Source: Taudactylus pleione | Lineage: Eukaryota; Chordata; Amphibia; Anura; Myobatrachidae | Direction of reading: 5' to 3' | Assembly: GCA_031769625.1 (NCBI GenBank) | Contig: JAUIMM010000738.1 | Location: forward strand, 1,493,501-1,557,500 | Length of the DNA stretch: 64,000 nucleotides | Shown here: positions 55,341-64,000 of the stretch, one piece after another | Numbering within the stretch: the first letter of the stretch is position 1 | Layout: every line of letters begins with the position of its first letter | Notes under the pieces: generated by a model | The model's input: only the letters and a program-made list of their open reading frames with translations | Database searches by the model: none | Told to the model about the DNA's origin: nothing | Made by a program: the position numbers and the translations under genes

Positions 55341-58300
55341 GTGAGTATATGATGACATTTTCTTTCAGTATCACATCTGAAATGTAGATTATTTATTGTT
55401 CAATAAAATCAGGAAAACATTGTATAAGCCCTGTGATTGCCTCCTGCTTTGTATATATATATATATATATATATATATAATCAAATTACATAGTTAGAGT
55501 AACAGGAATGTGTTGTGGCTTACCTATGCTTGTGGAATTAATATTAATGTTCTGGTTTATGTTGAGATGTTGGTATAGTGCTATATGTGCATGCATAGTG
55601 TAGGTAAGTGCAGGGTTTTTTTTGGCTGCCTGGGAACCCCCCAGCCCACACCATAACCATAATAGAAACAGTATAATGCATAATACAATTTTACTAGTGC
55701 TGCATGTTCTCCTCAGTATTGCAAACAAAATAATTAGCACCACATGTGTCAGCCAACTAGAAGATACATGAATACACCAGTGCACCAACTAGAAGATCTG
55801 GAAAACATGCACTGTTAGGGGTGCACTGGTATAGACCATCTATAGGGTTAATTATTATTAATACTGTTATCCCGTGCATAAGGAGACCAATATGTACATA
55901 TATGTCCAGGCCAGTTCTAGGCTTTTCTGCTGCTCCCTCAGACTCCCATTTTGCTCCCATGCCCTGGAATGGTGCCCACATGTGAAATAAAAACATTCAG
56001 TTCAGACTCGATGGTACTACTGACGTATCTAATGACATACTGTGATCCCTGGCACTCTATATGTTTTAATTTTGACATACACTACACTTTGTATGATGCA
56101 TATTAAAACTGGTTAGGTGCTAATTATGCCATCTTCATTGACTGGCCACTCTCGCTCTAAAATCAAGCATTTGGAATCCCCCCCTCTAGACAACCTGAGT
56201 TTGCCCCTGGCACGAATATACTATATTACTTTCTTCAGTATTTCCCCAACTCAAGGCATCCTAACAGTCCAGGTTTGAAGGATATCCATGAGAAGTAGGT
56301 GACTTTAGCACCTCACTCAATTTGATTCAACAATTATGCTCAAACACTGAGGACCACATTTGGGAAACACTGGCATTTAATAAGTTTACATTATTTTCAA
56401 ATACTACCAGTATAAGAAGAATATACAGTATAGTATATAACTTTGCTTCTAATTTGCTGGTCAATTACAATGTGCTGGTTTTTTTTTTACTGTCTTGATT
56501 AACCCCTCCCTTACATGCATCTGTGATGTGTCAATAAATTAATAGAGCAACTTTCATTTTGTGCATCTTTGCTTGCAATTCACTAGAGGCTTTAGGTATA
56601 TTGTTTATTCATGTGCACAAATTAGCATAAAGCGTAAACTACCCAGAACCCCCTGTTTCTTATCATTCTGCCAACATGATTAGCAGTAAATGAATTATAC
56701 TTTCAAGAGATCTTACTGTAATACAAAGTATTATGACATTTCCAGATGTTAATTTAAATCCCAGTGCCAGCATCTAATGCCATTTTACAAGTTATTTTAT
56801 TCTTTATTTACGATATGAAAAGAAATGACTGCTGTGATTAAGTAATTCTGCTTACAGTGTGGAAACAGCTATTCTGCAAGTGATCCACTCAGGGACATAT
56901 CTACAATGGGTGCAAGGGGTGCGGTGTACACGGGTCCCTGGATCCAGGGGGGCCCACATTACACACCTTGCATCCATATTTAGTTATACTTACCTTTCTG
57001 CAGTCTCCATATTGCTGCTCTGCAGGCCGGAGCTAAATCACAGGGAAACTTTTACAGGTGACTCATGCATGCGCGAGAAAGATGTCTCTGGGAATAAGTC
57101 GCAGGCATCATTTTCTCAGAGACCCGTGCGCTGCCAGAGAGGAGGGGGCCTAAATGGAGACTGCCCATGGGCCCCCTACCATCTTGATACGCCCCTGGAT
57201 CCATTATTAACGAGAAAAAGATAAATTACATATACTATACTTATACTAAAAGTACAGCCCACAAAATGGCAGTGACTGCACAGAGGTGCCCAACTTGTGC
57301 GTTCAAGAATCTGTATTTGGTGAACTGTGATTGTTAGATATACAAGACACTCTATTTGTGGTGACTCAGAATAATGTCATACTACTGACACTGGGATACA
57401 AGTAAGAAAAAACAGGTTGAGCACCAACTTTGCAGGAATTGTATGCAGTTTCATAAAACGTACTGTAGTCAGGAAACAGTTACATTTCACTAAATTTCCT
57501 TTGGCTATTTTGCTGAAATCATATAATCATGAACTTAATGCATCAGTACTTATGTTGCCATAAACTGCTGTACAGTATCCAGTGTAGTATTATTGTAGAA
57601 TGTCATTTTATTAGAAGCTGGTAGTTTCTCTTGACATCAAGTAACTAAATTAACTGTGATGAAATACATGTTTTTTTATATAATGATGTGACAAAATTTC
57701 AGTTTCACCGAAAGCTTATTTTACCTAGTGCTACATAGTTTTATTTTAGTAGCACATTTGTATATTATATATACTTGCTTTAACTAATACACCTTTTTGT
57801 GATATTTGCACAGGATACATACGTTTTGTCGACTGATAATATGTTGCCAAACAATGTTTGGATGGGAAACTGGCAACGGCTTCATGCCCACATGGAGCCT
57901 GATTCAGAGCCGCTCGTAAGCGGCCGCTAGTTCGCTCCGAGCGATGTTAGCCCAACTGCGCATGCGTACAGATCGTAATACGCATGCGCGAACCAGTCAG
58001 TGCGGCCAAAAATCGTTTGTTCACTAAATAGCGAATGCCTGCTATTTTGAGTGACAGAATGAGGCGTATGTGGGTGGTAACAGGGGAAGGTGCTTGAAAA
58101 CGGGGAGTGGAGATCCGAACGCAGGCATGCTTAAAGGTCAAAATGGGTGTTTTAAGGGTGTGCATAATTAATACAGCAGCGTCATTGACCACGTCACTGG
58201 GTTATTTTATAGTCAGAACTGCTCGCATGATTGCGGTAGGAAAAACCACCACAAGAATAGCGAGCAGTTCATACGCTGGTCGATGTACTCGATTAATCTA

Positions 58301-61300
58301 ATAAATAGCGGACATGACGTAGGATGCGAGTGGCCAGGGGGCGTATTTTTTTAAAAAACGACCGCAAGTTTTGTTCGCTCGTTCAGACATAGAGGCGTGA
58401 ACAGACCGCAAAGAGCGAACGGTTCATTTGAATAGCCACCCCTATTTTCTGGACGAACGACCGCAAAGAGCGTCCGGCTCTGAATCAGGCCCATGGTTCT
58501 ATGTAAGTTATAATGCCGACATGGTTAAAATGCTTTAACTCATATTAGAACCTTGTTGGCATGAAGCAGTCAACATTCTCCCATCCACATATAGGTTGTC
58601 AACATATTGGGGCCCATTTATCAATGAGTTTTATCATACGCAACGAGTTTTATAACTCGTTTGGTATGATAAATGGTGCTCCAGCCAATCAACTCCAAAC
58701 TTTTCAAACAGATGACCGTTAGGAGCTGATTAGCTGGAGCACCATTATAATACGCAACAAGCTTTAAAATTAATTGCGTATGATAAAACTCATTGTGTAT
58801 GATAAAACTCATTGCTTATGATAAAACTCATTGATAATTGATCCCCATTTTGTCTGTAAACAAACTGATTACTTCCCTACTTGCATATTTTACTATATAA
58901 ATTAAAATTAGTGCCTTTGTTTTTTTGCAGGTATGCAATTAGAACCGCAAATGCCCCATATGACATGTCAGTGTTTGAAAGTAACATCTCATCGTTTAAA
59001 TCCAAAGTTATTTAAGAAAATCGACATATACCCTGTGAAAAACTATTGTCCAAGAATGGAGATTTTGTAAGTGTCATAGTTTATTTACTATATTATCCAC
59101 ATCCATAATGAAAAGATCTGGTAAATAGCATATAGAGCTGTGTTTCCCAACTGCAGTCCTTAGGGAACCTCTAAAGCTGGGTACACACTTAATGATGTGT
59201 GTACACAGTGATGCGACGGACGACTGCACTGCCGACGGTCTCACATATCGGGCAGCCGGTAAACATTACACAATCCGGTGCTCAACCGCCCTACACTTCG
59301 GCACCAGCCTCATCCCATTGCATTGGCTCGTCAGTTGCACTGTCAGATTGAGCTGCATGTAGGGCCGACCTGACGAGGCAACTCATGACCAAAAGGGAGC
59401 GCGCATGGGCTGACATAGTGGGTACATACTAGCTGCTTTTGACTAATATGTACCCACCTTAAGAGCATGTTTTCCAGATCTCCTAGTTGGTACACAGGTG
59501 TAATCATTACTAACTCACACATTTTACAAGATCCACAGGTGGCCCTGATTATTTCACTTGTGATACTGTGGAGATCTGTAAAACATGCACTGTTAGAGGT
59601 CCCTGAGGACGGGAGTTGTAAACACTGACATACATGTTAATCACTGACTCTACTGAACTGTCTCCCACTGTCATATTCCTGCTGTGTCATAAGTGCTCTC
59701 AGCGGTATGCAGTCGGGAAGCCGGCGGACCTAAACCCCGACAGCCGGCTTCCCGACTGCTTTATCCAGGCGAGGGTTAAATGACAGGCGTCTAAATCTAG
59801 ACGCCTGTCATTATACCGACTCCGGGAGACCGGCGCCCGGCATCCCGATTGAAGTGATGCAGATCGATTGCAGATCGATTGCAGCAAACACAGATCTGCC
59901 AATCTTGAAAGGCCCATCATTTTACTAGTAACAGTCTGCAGATCTGCTGATCATGTCCATACACTAGCAATCTACAGCCCTAATCGATCTGTGAAATCCA
60001 ACATGTTGGACAATCTGATGTAACAATTCCAAACATTTTTTGGTTGCAATCTGCGATCTGTGAAGCCCATACATTGCAGATTTTTTTACACAATCGATTG
60101 CAAATTGCAGAATTGCTACAATCAATTGCTGATATATGGGGGCCTTAATCTAAAGGCTCCCATACATCAGCAATTGATTGCAGCAATCGTGCAATTTGCA
60201 ATCGATTGTGTATAAAAATCACTCCCTTTTTCAATCGATTGCAGATTGCAGAATTGCCACAATCGATTGCAAAAGGGAAACATTTTTATACACAATCAAT
60301 TGCAAATTGCACGATTGCTGCAATCAATTGCTGATGTATGGGAGCCTTTATGGGGAAAGGGCAATCAGAAGTGTCCAGAAGCTACTGCCCAACAAGTGAT
60401 TAGGGCATACCTGCCAACATGACCATTTCCAGGAGGGACAAAATGCTCTGTTCTTGGACTTCCCTATTAATTTATGATTGCCATCACCTCTGGTGAATCA
60501 CCTTTCTTATCAATTAACTAGTTCATCTAATTGATTTTCATGTCTTCTTTAAAGAAATGAGAACAGAAACTTACATTCCACTGCTGTATTCAGGGGTGTA
60601 GTTGGATCTACGAGGGACCCATAGCAAAGTTTCCACCCTCCCCACACACACTGTGCACTAATCACCTCATGAGCTGTTTTTCATTTCTCAGCAGTGTGCT
60701 GCTGCAGGACAGCATATCTGTCCCGGCCAGTTCTGTCTCTCCTCACTGATGCTAGGAGGTGAAGTAGCTGTGCTCTAGGGATGTCCCAGCAGGCTCAGCA
60801 AGGCCATGCCTCTTCCCAGCAACAGTGAGGAGAGAGCAAGACAGAGCCACCCAGCGCAGCAAGATGTACTTCCCTGCAGCAGCACACTGCTAAGAATGAA
60901 AGGCCGACTATGGGGCTCAGAGGATGAGCGCCTGCCAGTAGCGTAACTGGGTTGCACCCCCCCGCACCTTCTGTAGCTACACCCTTGGCTGGGGTAATAT
61001 CTTGTCTTTATACCCAAGCAAGCACATATTTAAACTATAGATGAGCGGTCCGGATTCTGTGTAATCTGGACCGCTCCGAACATGGGGGATCCAAGCCCGC
61101 CATGTGAATGAGGTCGGATTCTCGCAAGACTGAGTCCGGTTCGTGGCGCCTTGTATAGAAAAAACACAGAAGGAAGCACACTCACGCTGCGAACCGCCCT
61201 GCTGATAGGCTAAGGGGGCACGCTGCACTATACTCTGCTGATGGCTATGTATAGGGGCACTGAGCACGCTGATGTATGCTGCGCTATACTCTGCTGATTA

Positions 61301-62300
61301 AGTGGCTATGTAAGGGGGTACTGACCGCAAGCTGATGTACACTGCGCTATGCTCTGCTGATTAAAGTGGTTGTGTCCAAAGACTCCAGACTTACAAGTGG
61401 CTGTGTGCAAAAAAAATGTTTAAATAAAAAGTAAAAAATAAAAAAAAAAACCTTCAAGAAAGTTAAAAGTTTAAAAAGGAAAAAAAACTCCGTCCGGTCA
61501 GCGCTAGATGTGCGGTGCAGTCTGTGTTACAGAGACACAGACTGCCCGTGGCCCGCATGGCGCTGCGGCCCGGGGGGCACATGGCACCCTGCCCCCCGGC
61601 CCAGCCCGCCACTGATTATGAGACATGATGTAATCATAATTTCCATTATCTATAGATCTCAATTTAGTGCCTTCTTGGATCTTAATTTAGTGCCTTCTTG
61701 GATAATATGAAATACTAATTAGCAGCCGGTCAAAATGACGGGCATTGTCGCGCCCACGAAAAGTCCCGTTTGAGACCTGAAACAGGTCACTTTTCGGTCA
61801 TTTATGCTCGGCCGCTCAGGGGACTGCGAGTCGAAATGTTAGCACCAACGGCTGTGCGCGCCCGAATGGAACAACAATTGAATTGCTCCGTCGAACACCA
61901 TCTCGTGGCCGCTGGTGCGCAACATACTTGAATTCCCCCACGGAGGTGAGGAGCAGCGTTAGCCTTTTATATCTATATATAGATATGCATTAACAAATTA
62001 TACATACAATGTGAGGAGATTTGTAGAAACACAAAGGAAGTTCAGTACATACTAAACCTGTGTGTTATATACAATAATTAAAATTTGGTTTTACACCTTT
62101 GATTACGTTTATTTTTGATGGCATCTTAAAGGAACTCTTACTATTTAATATGAATAAATTATAGAGAGGGAAAATTATTGCAGCAGCAGATTAATAATAT
62201 TTAATTGTTTTCCAGAGTGACCATGACGAATAATAATATTATATGTGTCCATCCAGAGGCAAAATGGTTTGCGAGTATCATGCAACGCCTACTACAGTAA
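55283..62300 (+). CDS. CXC chemokine gene (three exons seen; possible fourth)
   Basis: Secreted leukocyte-attracting cytokine. Exons at 55283-55340, 58931-59066 and 62216-62296 (or to the stop at 62300). Residues 1-19: signal peptide with core LGLLVIIHAAG. Cys32-Gln-Cys34 forms the CXC motif; Cys59 and Cys75 follow after 24 and 15 residues, the standard spacing. CPRMEI then TNNNIICVHPEAKW form the second and third strands; FASIMQRLLQ starts the C-terminal helix. No Glu-Leu-Arg stands before CXC, so it is of the ELR-negative type. The intron phases 1 and 2 and exon 2 of 136 bases fit the family. Length 92 residues if the TAA at 62298 is used. Closest in feel to CXCL10/CXCL13-type proteins, but the paralogue cannot be named safely. 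Acts outside the cell on GPCR chemokine receptors. Introns hold several MITEs. Confidence 0.9.
55452..55479. repeat. (TA)n microsatellite in intron 1
   Basis: About 14 TA units, 110 bp after exon 1. Confidence 0.9.
56230..56376. mobile_element. hAT MITE remnant in intron 1
   Basis: CAGTATTTCCCCAACTCAAG at the left and CATTTGGGAAACACTG at the right, with CATCCTAACAGTCCAGG inside: the same class as 21706-21890 but shortened. No target duplication seen. Confidence 0.6.
56890..57197. mobile_element. hAT MITE in intron 1, CAGGGACATATCTAC ends
   Basis: Starts CAGGGACATATCTACAATGG, ends ATCTTGATACGCCCCTG, flanked by GATCCACT and GATCCATT (one mismatch). GGGTGCAAGGGGTGCGGTG follows the left end; GGGCCCCCTACC precedes the right. 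Confidence 0.85.
57895..58492. mobile_element. TIR element in intron 1 (inverted twin of 50972-51570)
   Basis: Starts GAGCCTGATTCAGAGCCG, ends CCGGCTCTGAATCAGGCCC, with ATG on both sides. 598 bp, near-identical to the reverse complement of 50972-51570. It lies about 440 bp before exon 2 of the chemokine gene. Confidence 0.9.
58609..58846. mobile_element. Palindromic MITE in intron 1, GGGGCCCATTTATCAATGAG ends
   Basis: The left end GGGGCCCATTTATCAATGAG and right end CTCATTGATAATTGATCCCC are inverted. Inner pairs include GGTGCTCCAGCCAATCA and its inverse. A GTATGATAAAACTCATTG segment is repeated near the right end. It ends 85 bp before exon 2. Confidence 0.8.
58931..59066 (+). CDS. Chemokine exon 2: CXC motif and first two strands
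   Basis: The acceptor TTTGTTTTTTTGCAG ends at 58930; the donor TTTT/GTAAGT lies at 59066/59067. In phase it reads GMQLEPQMPHMTCQCLKV, TSHRLNPKLFKKIDIYPVKN and YCPRMEIL, carrying Cys32, Cys34 and Cys59. 136 bases, open throughout. Basic residues in the N-loop and 30s loop would suit receptor and glycosaminoglycan contact (inference). Confidence 0.92.
59142..59624. mobile_element. hAT MITE in intron 2, itself split by a small TIR element
   Basis: TTTCCCAACTGCAGTCC at the left and GGACGGGAGTTGTAAACACTG at the right form the ends; GCATGTTTTCCAGATCTCC and its inverse are inner arms. The element at 59175-59459 (GCTGGGTACACACTTAA and inverse ends, TAA on both sides) is nested in it. Confidence 0.7.
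59700..59853. mobile_element. Short telomere-motif family member without the telomere array
   Basis: GGTATGCAGTCGGGAAGCCG at the left, inverted GACAGCCGGCTTCCCGACTG, the GACAGGCGTCTA / TAGACGCCTGTC palindrome and CGGCATCCCGATT at the right: the same parts as the right half of 4199-4669. TTAGGG units are absent. Confidence 0.7.
60152..60350. mobile_element. Long palindromic MITE in intron 2, AAAGGCTCCCATACATCAGC ends
   Basis: Arms of about 70 bp are nearly perfect inverses: AAAGGCTCCCATACATCAGC, AATTGATTGCAGCAATCGTG and so on, with a GATTGTGTATAAAAAT inner part. The preceding 59860-60150 holds related CAATCGATTGCA-rich sequence, so this is probably nested in an older relative. Confidence 0.88.
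60405..60975. repeat. Repeat fragments in intron 2
   Basis: 60405-60470 (CATACCTGCCAACATGACC, AAAATGCTCTGTTCTTGGAC) resembles 18488-18560. 60590-60975 has CAGGGGTGTAGTTGGATC and CTGTAGCTACACCCTTGG as likely hAT ends, with GC-rich CAGCAGCACACTGCT inverted pairs between them. Confidence 0.5.
61030..61620. mobile_element. hAT fragments in intron 2 (TAGATGAGCGGTCCGG end; GCCCGCCACTG end)
   Basis: TATAGATGAGCGGTCCGG and its nearby inverse ACCGCTCCGAACATG match the right end of the 12805-14331 and 23637-28756 family. The far end CCAGCCCGCCACTG at about 61612 belongs to a different hAT family. Three CTGCGCTATRCTCTGCTGAT units lie between. No complete element can be drawn. Confidence 0.5.
62216..62300 (+). 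CDS. Chemokine exon 3: third strand and helix
   Basis: The acceptor TTGTTTTCCAG ends at 62215. In phase with exon 2 it reads VTMTNNNIICVHPEAKW then FASIMQRLLQ and a TAA stop at 62298-62300. The same bases contain a perfect donor CA/GTAAGT at 62296/62297. If it is used, the stop lies in the intron and a short fourth exon encodes the tail, as in most CXC chemokine genes. An AATAAA at 62419 would serve the unspliced form. Both outcomes are possible. Confidence 0.88.
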
Positions 62301-62418
62301 GTAAAGTTACATCAATCACTACTCACTAGATAAAATATGAGCCGTTATTAGAAAGAACAGGGAGGCCTGCTAACAATATTTTAGCCATAAGTGGGATTAT
62401 TTAGAAACATGGATTATC

Positions 62419-62424
62419 AATAAA
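62419..62424 (+). terminator. Candidate polyadenylation signal AATAAA
   Basis: 119 bases after the TAA at 62300. It would serve the chemokine only if intron 3 is not removed. Confidence 0.25.
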
Positions 62425-62616
62425 TCATGGTCAATGTTCAGTTATAGAATATTCGAATGGCCTACTACTTGTTTAAAGTGCAGAAAGGAAGATGAATGAG
62501 CATGACAGTGACACTAAAGACAGAACGCGTACAATGTAATCACGCATGAGCAGATTGGAGTGTTTATTGATAAATGTGCACTTACTGGTCTCAGGACCGA
62601 CCATCTTGTGTCAGAC

Positions 62617-63497
62617 CTAGGGCTGCCATCAGGAATTGCAGGGTCCCTCTCCAGCCACAGTGGGCGCACAAGTTATGATGCCCCCACATGCGCCTCGAGC
62701 CCCTCAGACCTCTCCCTTTCCATCAGACCTTCCCGCATGACAGCAAATTGTGCCAAACTGTCATCTTTAGGTTCATTATTGTGGCTTTGAACATGATCTT
62801 GTCTCGGTTCATCATGATACTTCTGATCGGCAGCCACCAGTCATTAGAAACAAAGACACAGGGGCCTATTCATCAACCGATAAATGGCCCTGTAACCATG
62901 CGGAAATGCTAGTTTCCACATATTTAGGTTACCGGGCTATTCATCATCAGGACTCCCTGATATTCAGCAAACTCCGAAAACTGAAAGTTTTCAGAGTTTG
63001 CTTCCGAGAACAAGCGCCATCTTCAGATCCACGCTCCTTCCTATGGGAAAGATTTCCGGGGATGCGAAGAGGGATCCAAGAGGATCCCTCCACCGCCTCC
63101 TCGCTACCTCTCTGGCGGCTTTGTGCATGCGTGACCTAAGATCACGTATGCGTAGCCGGGACGACGTGGAGGAGGTAAGTAACGCAGCTACATCTGTAGC
63201 TGCGTTACTAACCGAGGGGACAGCTGCTTTTCGGAGCAATGATGGATTGCTCCAGTGTCAAGTTTCCCCTGCTGCGAGTTTAATACTTCATCACTGGAGG
63301 TGATGGGGGCAGGGGAATGGTCAGAGATTTCGACAGCAAACTGCTTCTTCCTCATAGACAGACATCTGCCTGTGAATAAGAAGCTGAAGCATAAGAAGCA
63401 GTTTGCATGCGGGATCATCTGCGTGCTCTGGACCCCCTGGCTGAGCCCGAGCCTGGCAATATTAGTATCGTCTATATCCCCCTGATGGCGGCCCAGG
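62617..63497. mobile_element. TIR element after exon 3, CCTAGGGCTGCCATCAGG ends
   Basis: The left end CCTAGGGCTGCCATCAGG and right end CCTGATGGCGGCCCAGG are inverted. TCAGA occurs outside both, part of a possible 8-bp duplication (TCAGACCT / TCAGACTT). A GGGGCCTATTCATCAAC end inside marks a second, nested element, and TAACGCAGCTACATCTGTAG-type palindrome occurs at about 63180-63210. ORFs on both strands here are palindrome shadows. Confidence 0.7.
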
Positions 63498-63505
63498 TCA
63501 GACTT

Positions 63506-64000
63506 AATATGTTTCCCAGGGAGTCAGTATAGCATCTCCAAGGCTGGGTACATTTAGTGGTTTTCCCATGTTAAAGCCAGTGTTAGATAAAACTTCAGCA
63601 AACAGTGAATTTTAAATCACAGCAAAATCCTTTGGGTTTGTCTTTCAACGTTCTGTTAGAGGTTTGTACATAAGTGAGATCATGATCTGGTTGCAATTGG
63701 AATAAATGTGTAGACCTACTGTACTCTTTATTCAGCATGCAACAGTTAACAAACCACAGTTACAAGTAAAATAGACAGTATGCTCAATTCATTTTAACAA
63801 GTAAAAAGTGCAAATAAGACAAGTGTCAGACTTACAGACAAAAACAATATTACCTTGTGATAACCAATACCATACCTAACTTATTATCACATGGAGAATT
63901 CAGCAGTATATTATCCAGACTACTCCAGAGTCCAGATATGGATTTACATCAAATAAACTAACTTTACACTGTTTGGGGGAGGGGGGTTTGTGGCTCTTTG
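63506..64000. other. No gene seen
   Basis: AT-rich sequence to the window edge. A fourth chemokine exon could lie here or beyond, but none is recognisable. Confidence 0.4.

Noticed and set aside
55486..55996. Minus-strand ORFs of 100 and 79 residues in chemokine intron 1
   Set aside because: No domain, overlap repeat fragments, and antisense to a supported gene.

Overview
The window looks like non-coding DNA from a very large, transposon-rich vertebrate genome. An anuran amphibian is the best guess. This rests on the mix of CR1-type LINE, DIRS-type tyrosine-recombinase retrotransposon, Ty3/gypsy, hAT and PIF/Harbinger remnants, on many palindromic MITEs, and on a spliced CXC chemokine gene. 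The species call is inference; no bacterial or viral gene organisation is present.

Layout. 1-7752: one old CR1-like LINE on the minus strand (ORF1 zinc finger plus SGNH esterase, then endonuclease, then reverse transcriptase), cut by at least seven later insertions. 7753-14798: non-autonomous hAT elements with exact 8-bp target duplications, several loaded with short tandem repeats. 15.44-23.7 kb: a broken DIRS-like element on the minus strand (gag-like gene at 22.4-23.7 kb, tyrosine recombinase at 15.8-16.6 kb, most of the reverse transcriptase missing), filled with MITEs. 23637-28756: a 5.1-kb hAT element with a decayed transposase. 28.8-35 kb: MITEs and AT-rich repeats. 35.07-38.6 kb: a rearranged relative of the 23.6-28.8 kb hAT. 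39.5-41.8 kb: a 28-bp minisatellite of about 80 copies that gives spurious long ORFs. 42.5-48.2 kb: a PIF/Harbinger element with a MADF/Myb-like gene (+) and a DDE transposase (-) facing each other, itself hit by a hAT and other elements. 48296-52557: a Ty3/gypsy element with a 5-bp target duplication and three nested insertions.

The only convincing host gene is at 55283-62300 (+): a CXC chemokine in at least three exons (19 codons of signal peptide; CQC core; third exon), with the four cysteines at the standard spacing and ordinary splice sites. Its two visible introns contain MITEs. It is the only stretch whose reading frame is intact across exons.

I found no new enzymatic or defence system. 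The most unusual observations are a MITE-like family that carries telomere-like TTAGGG/CCCTAA repeats with 8-9-bp target duplications; unrelated hAT families sharing one minisatellite and a CRE-like palindromic segment; a TIR family with GGGCCTGATTCA ends and 3-bp target duplications of varied sequence; a 247-bp tandem duplication with no difference seen; and near-identical inverted MITE twins, one of them in chemokine intron 1.
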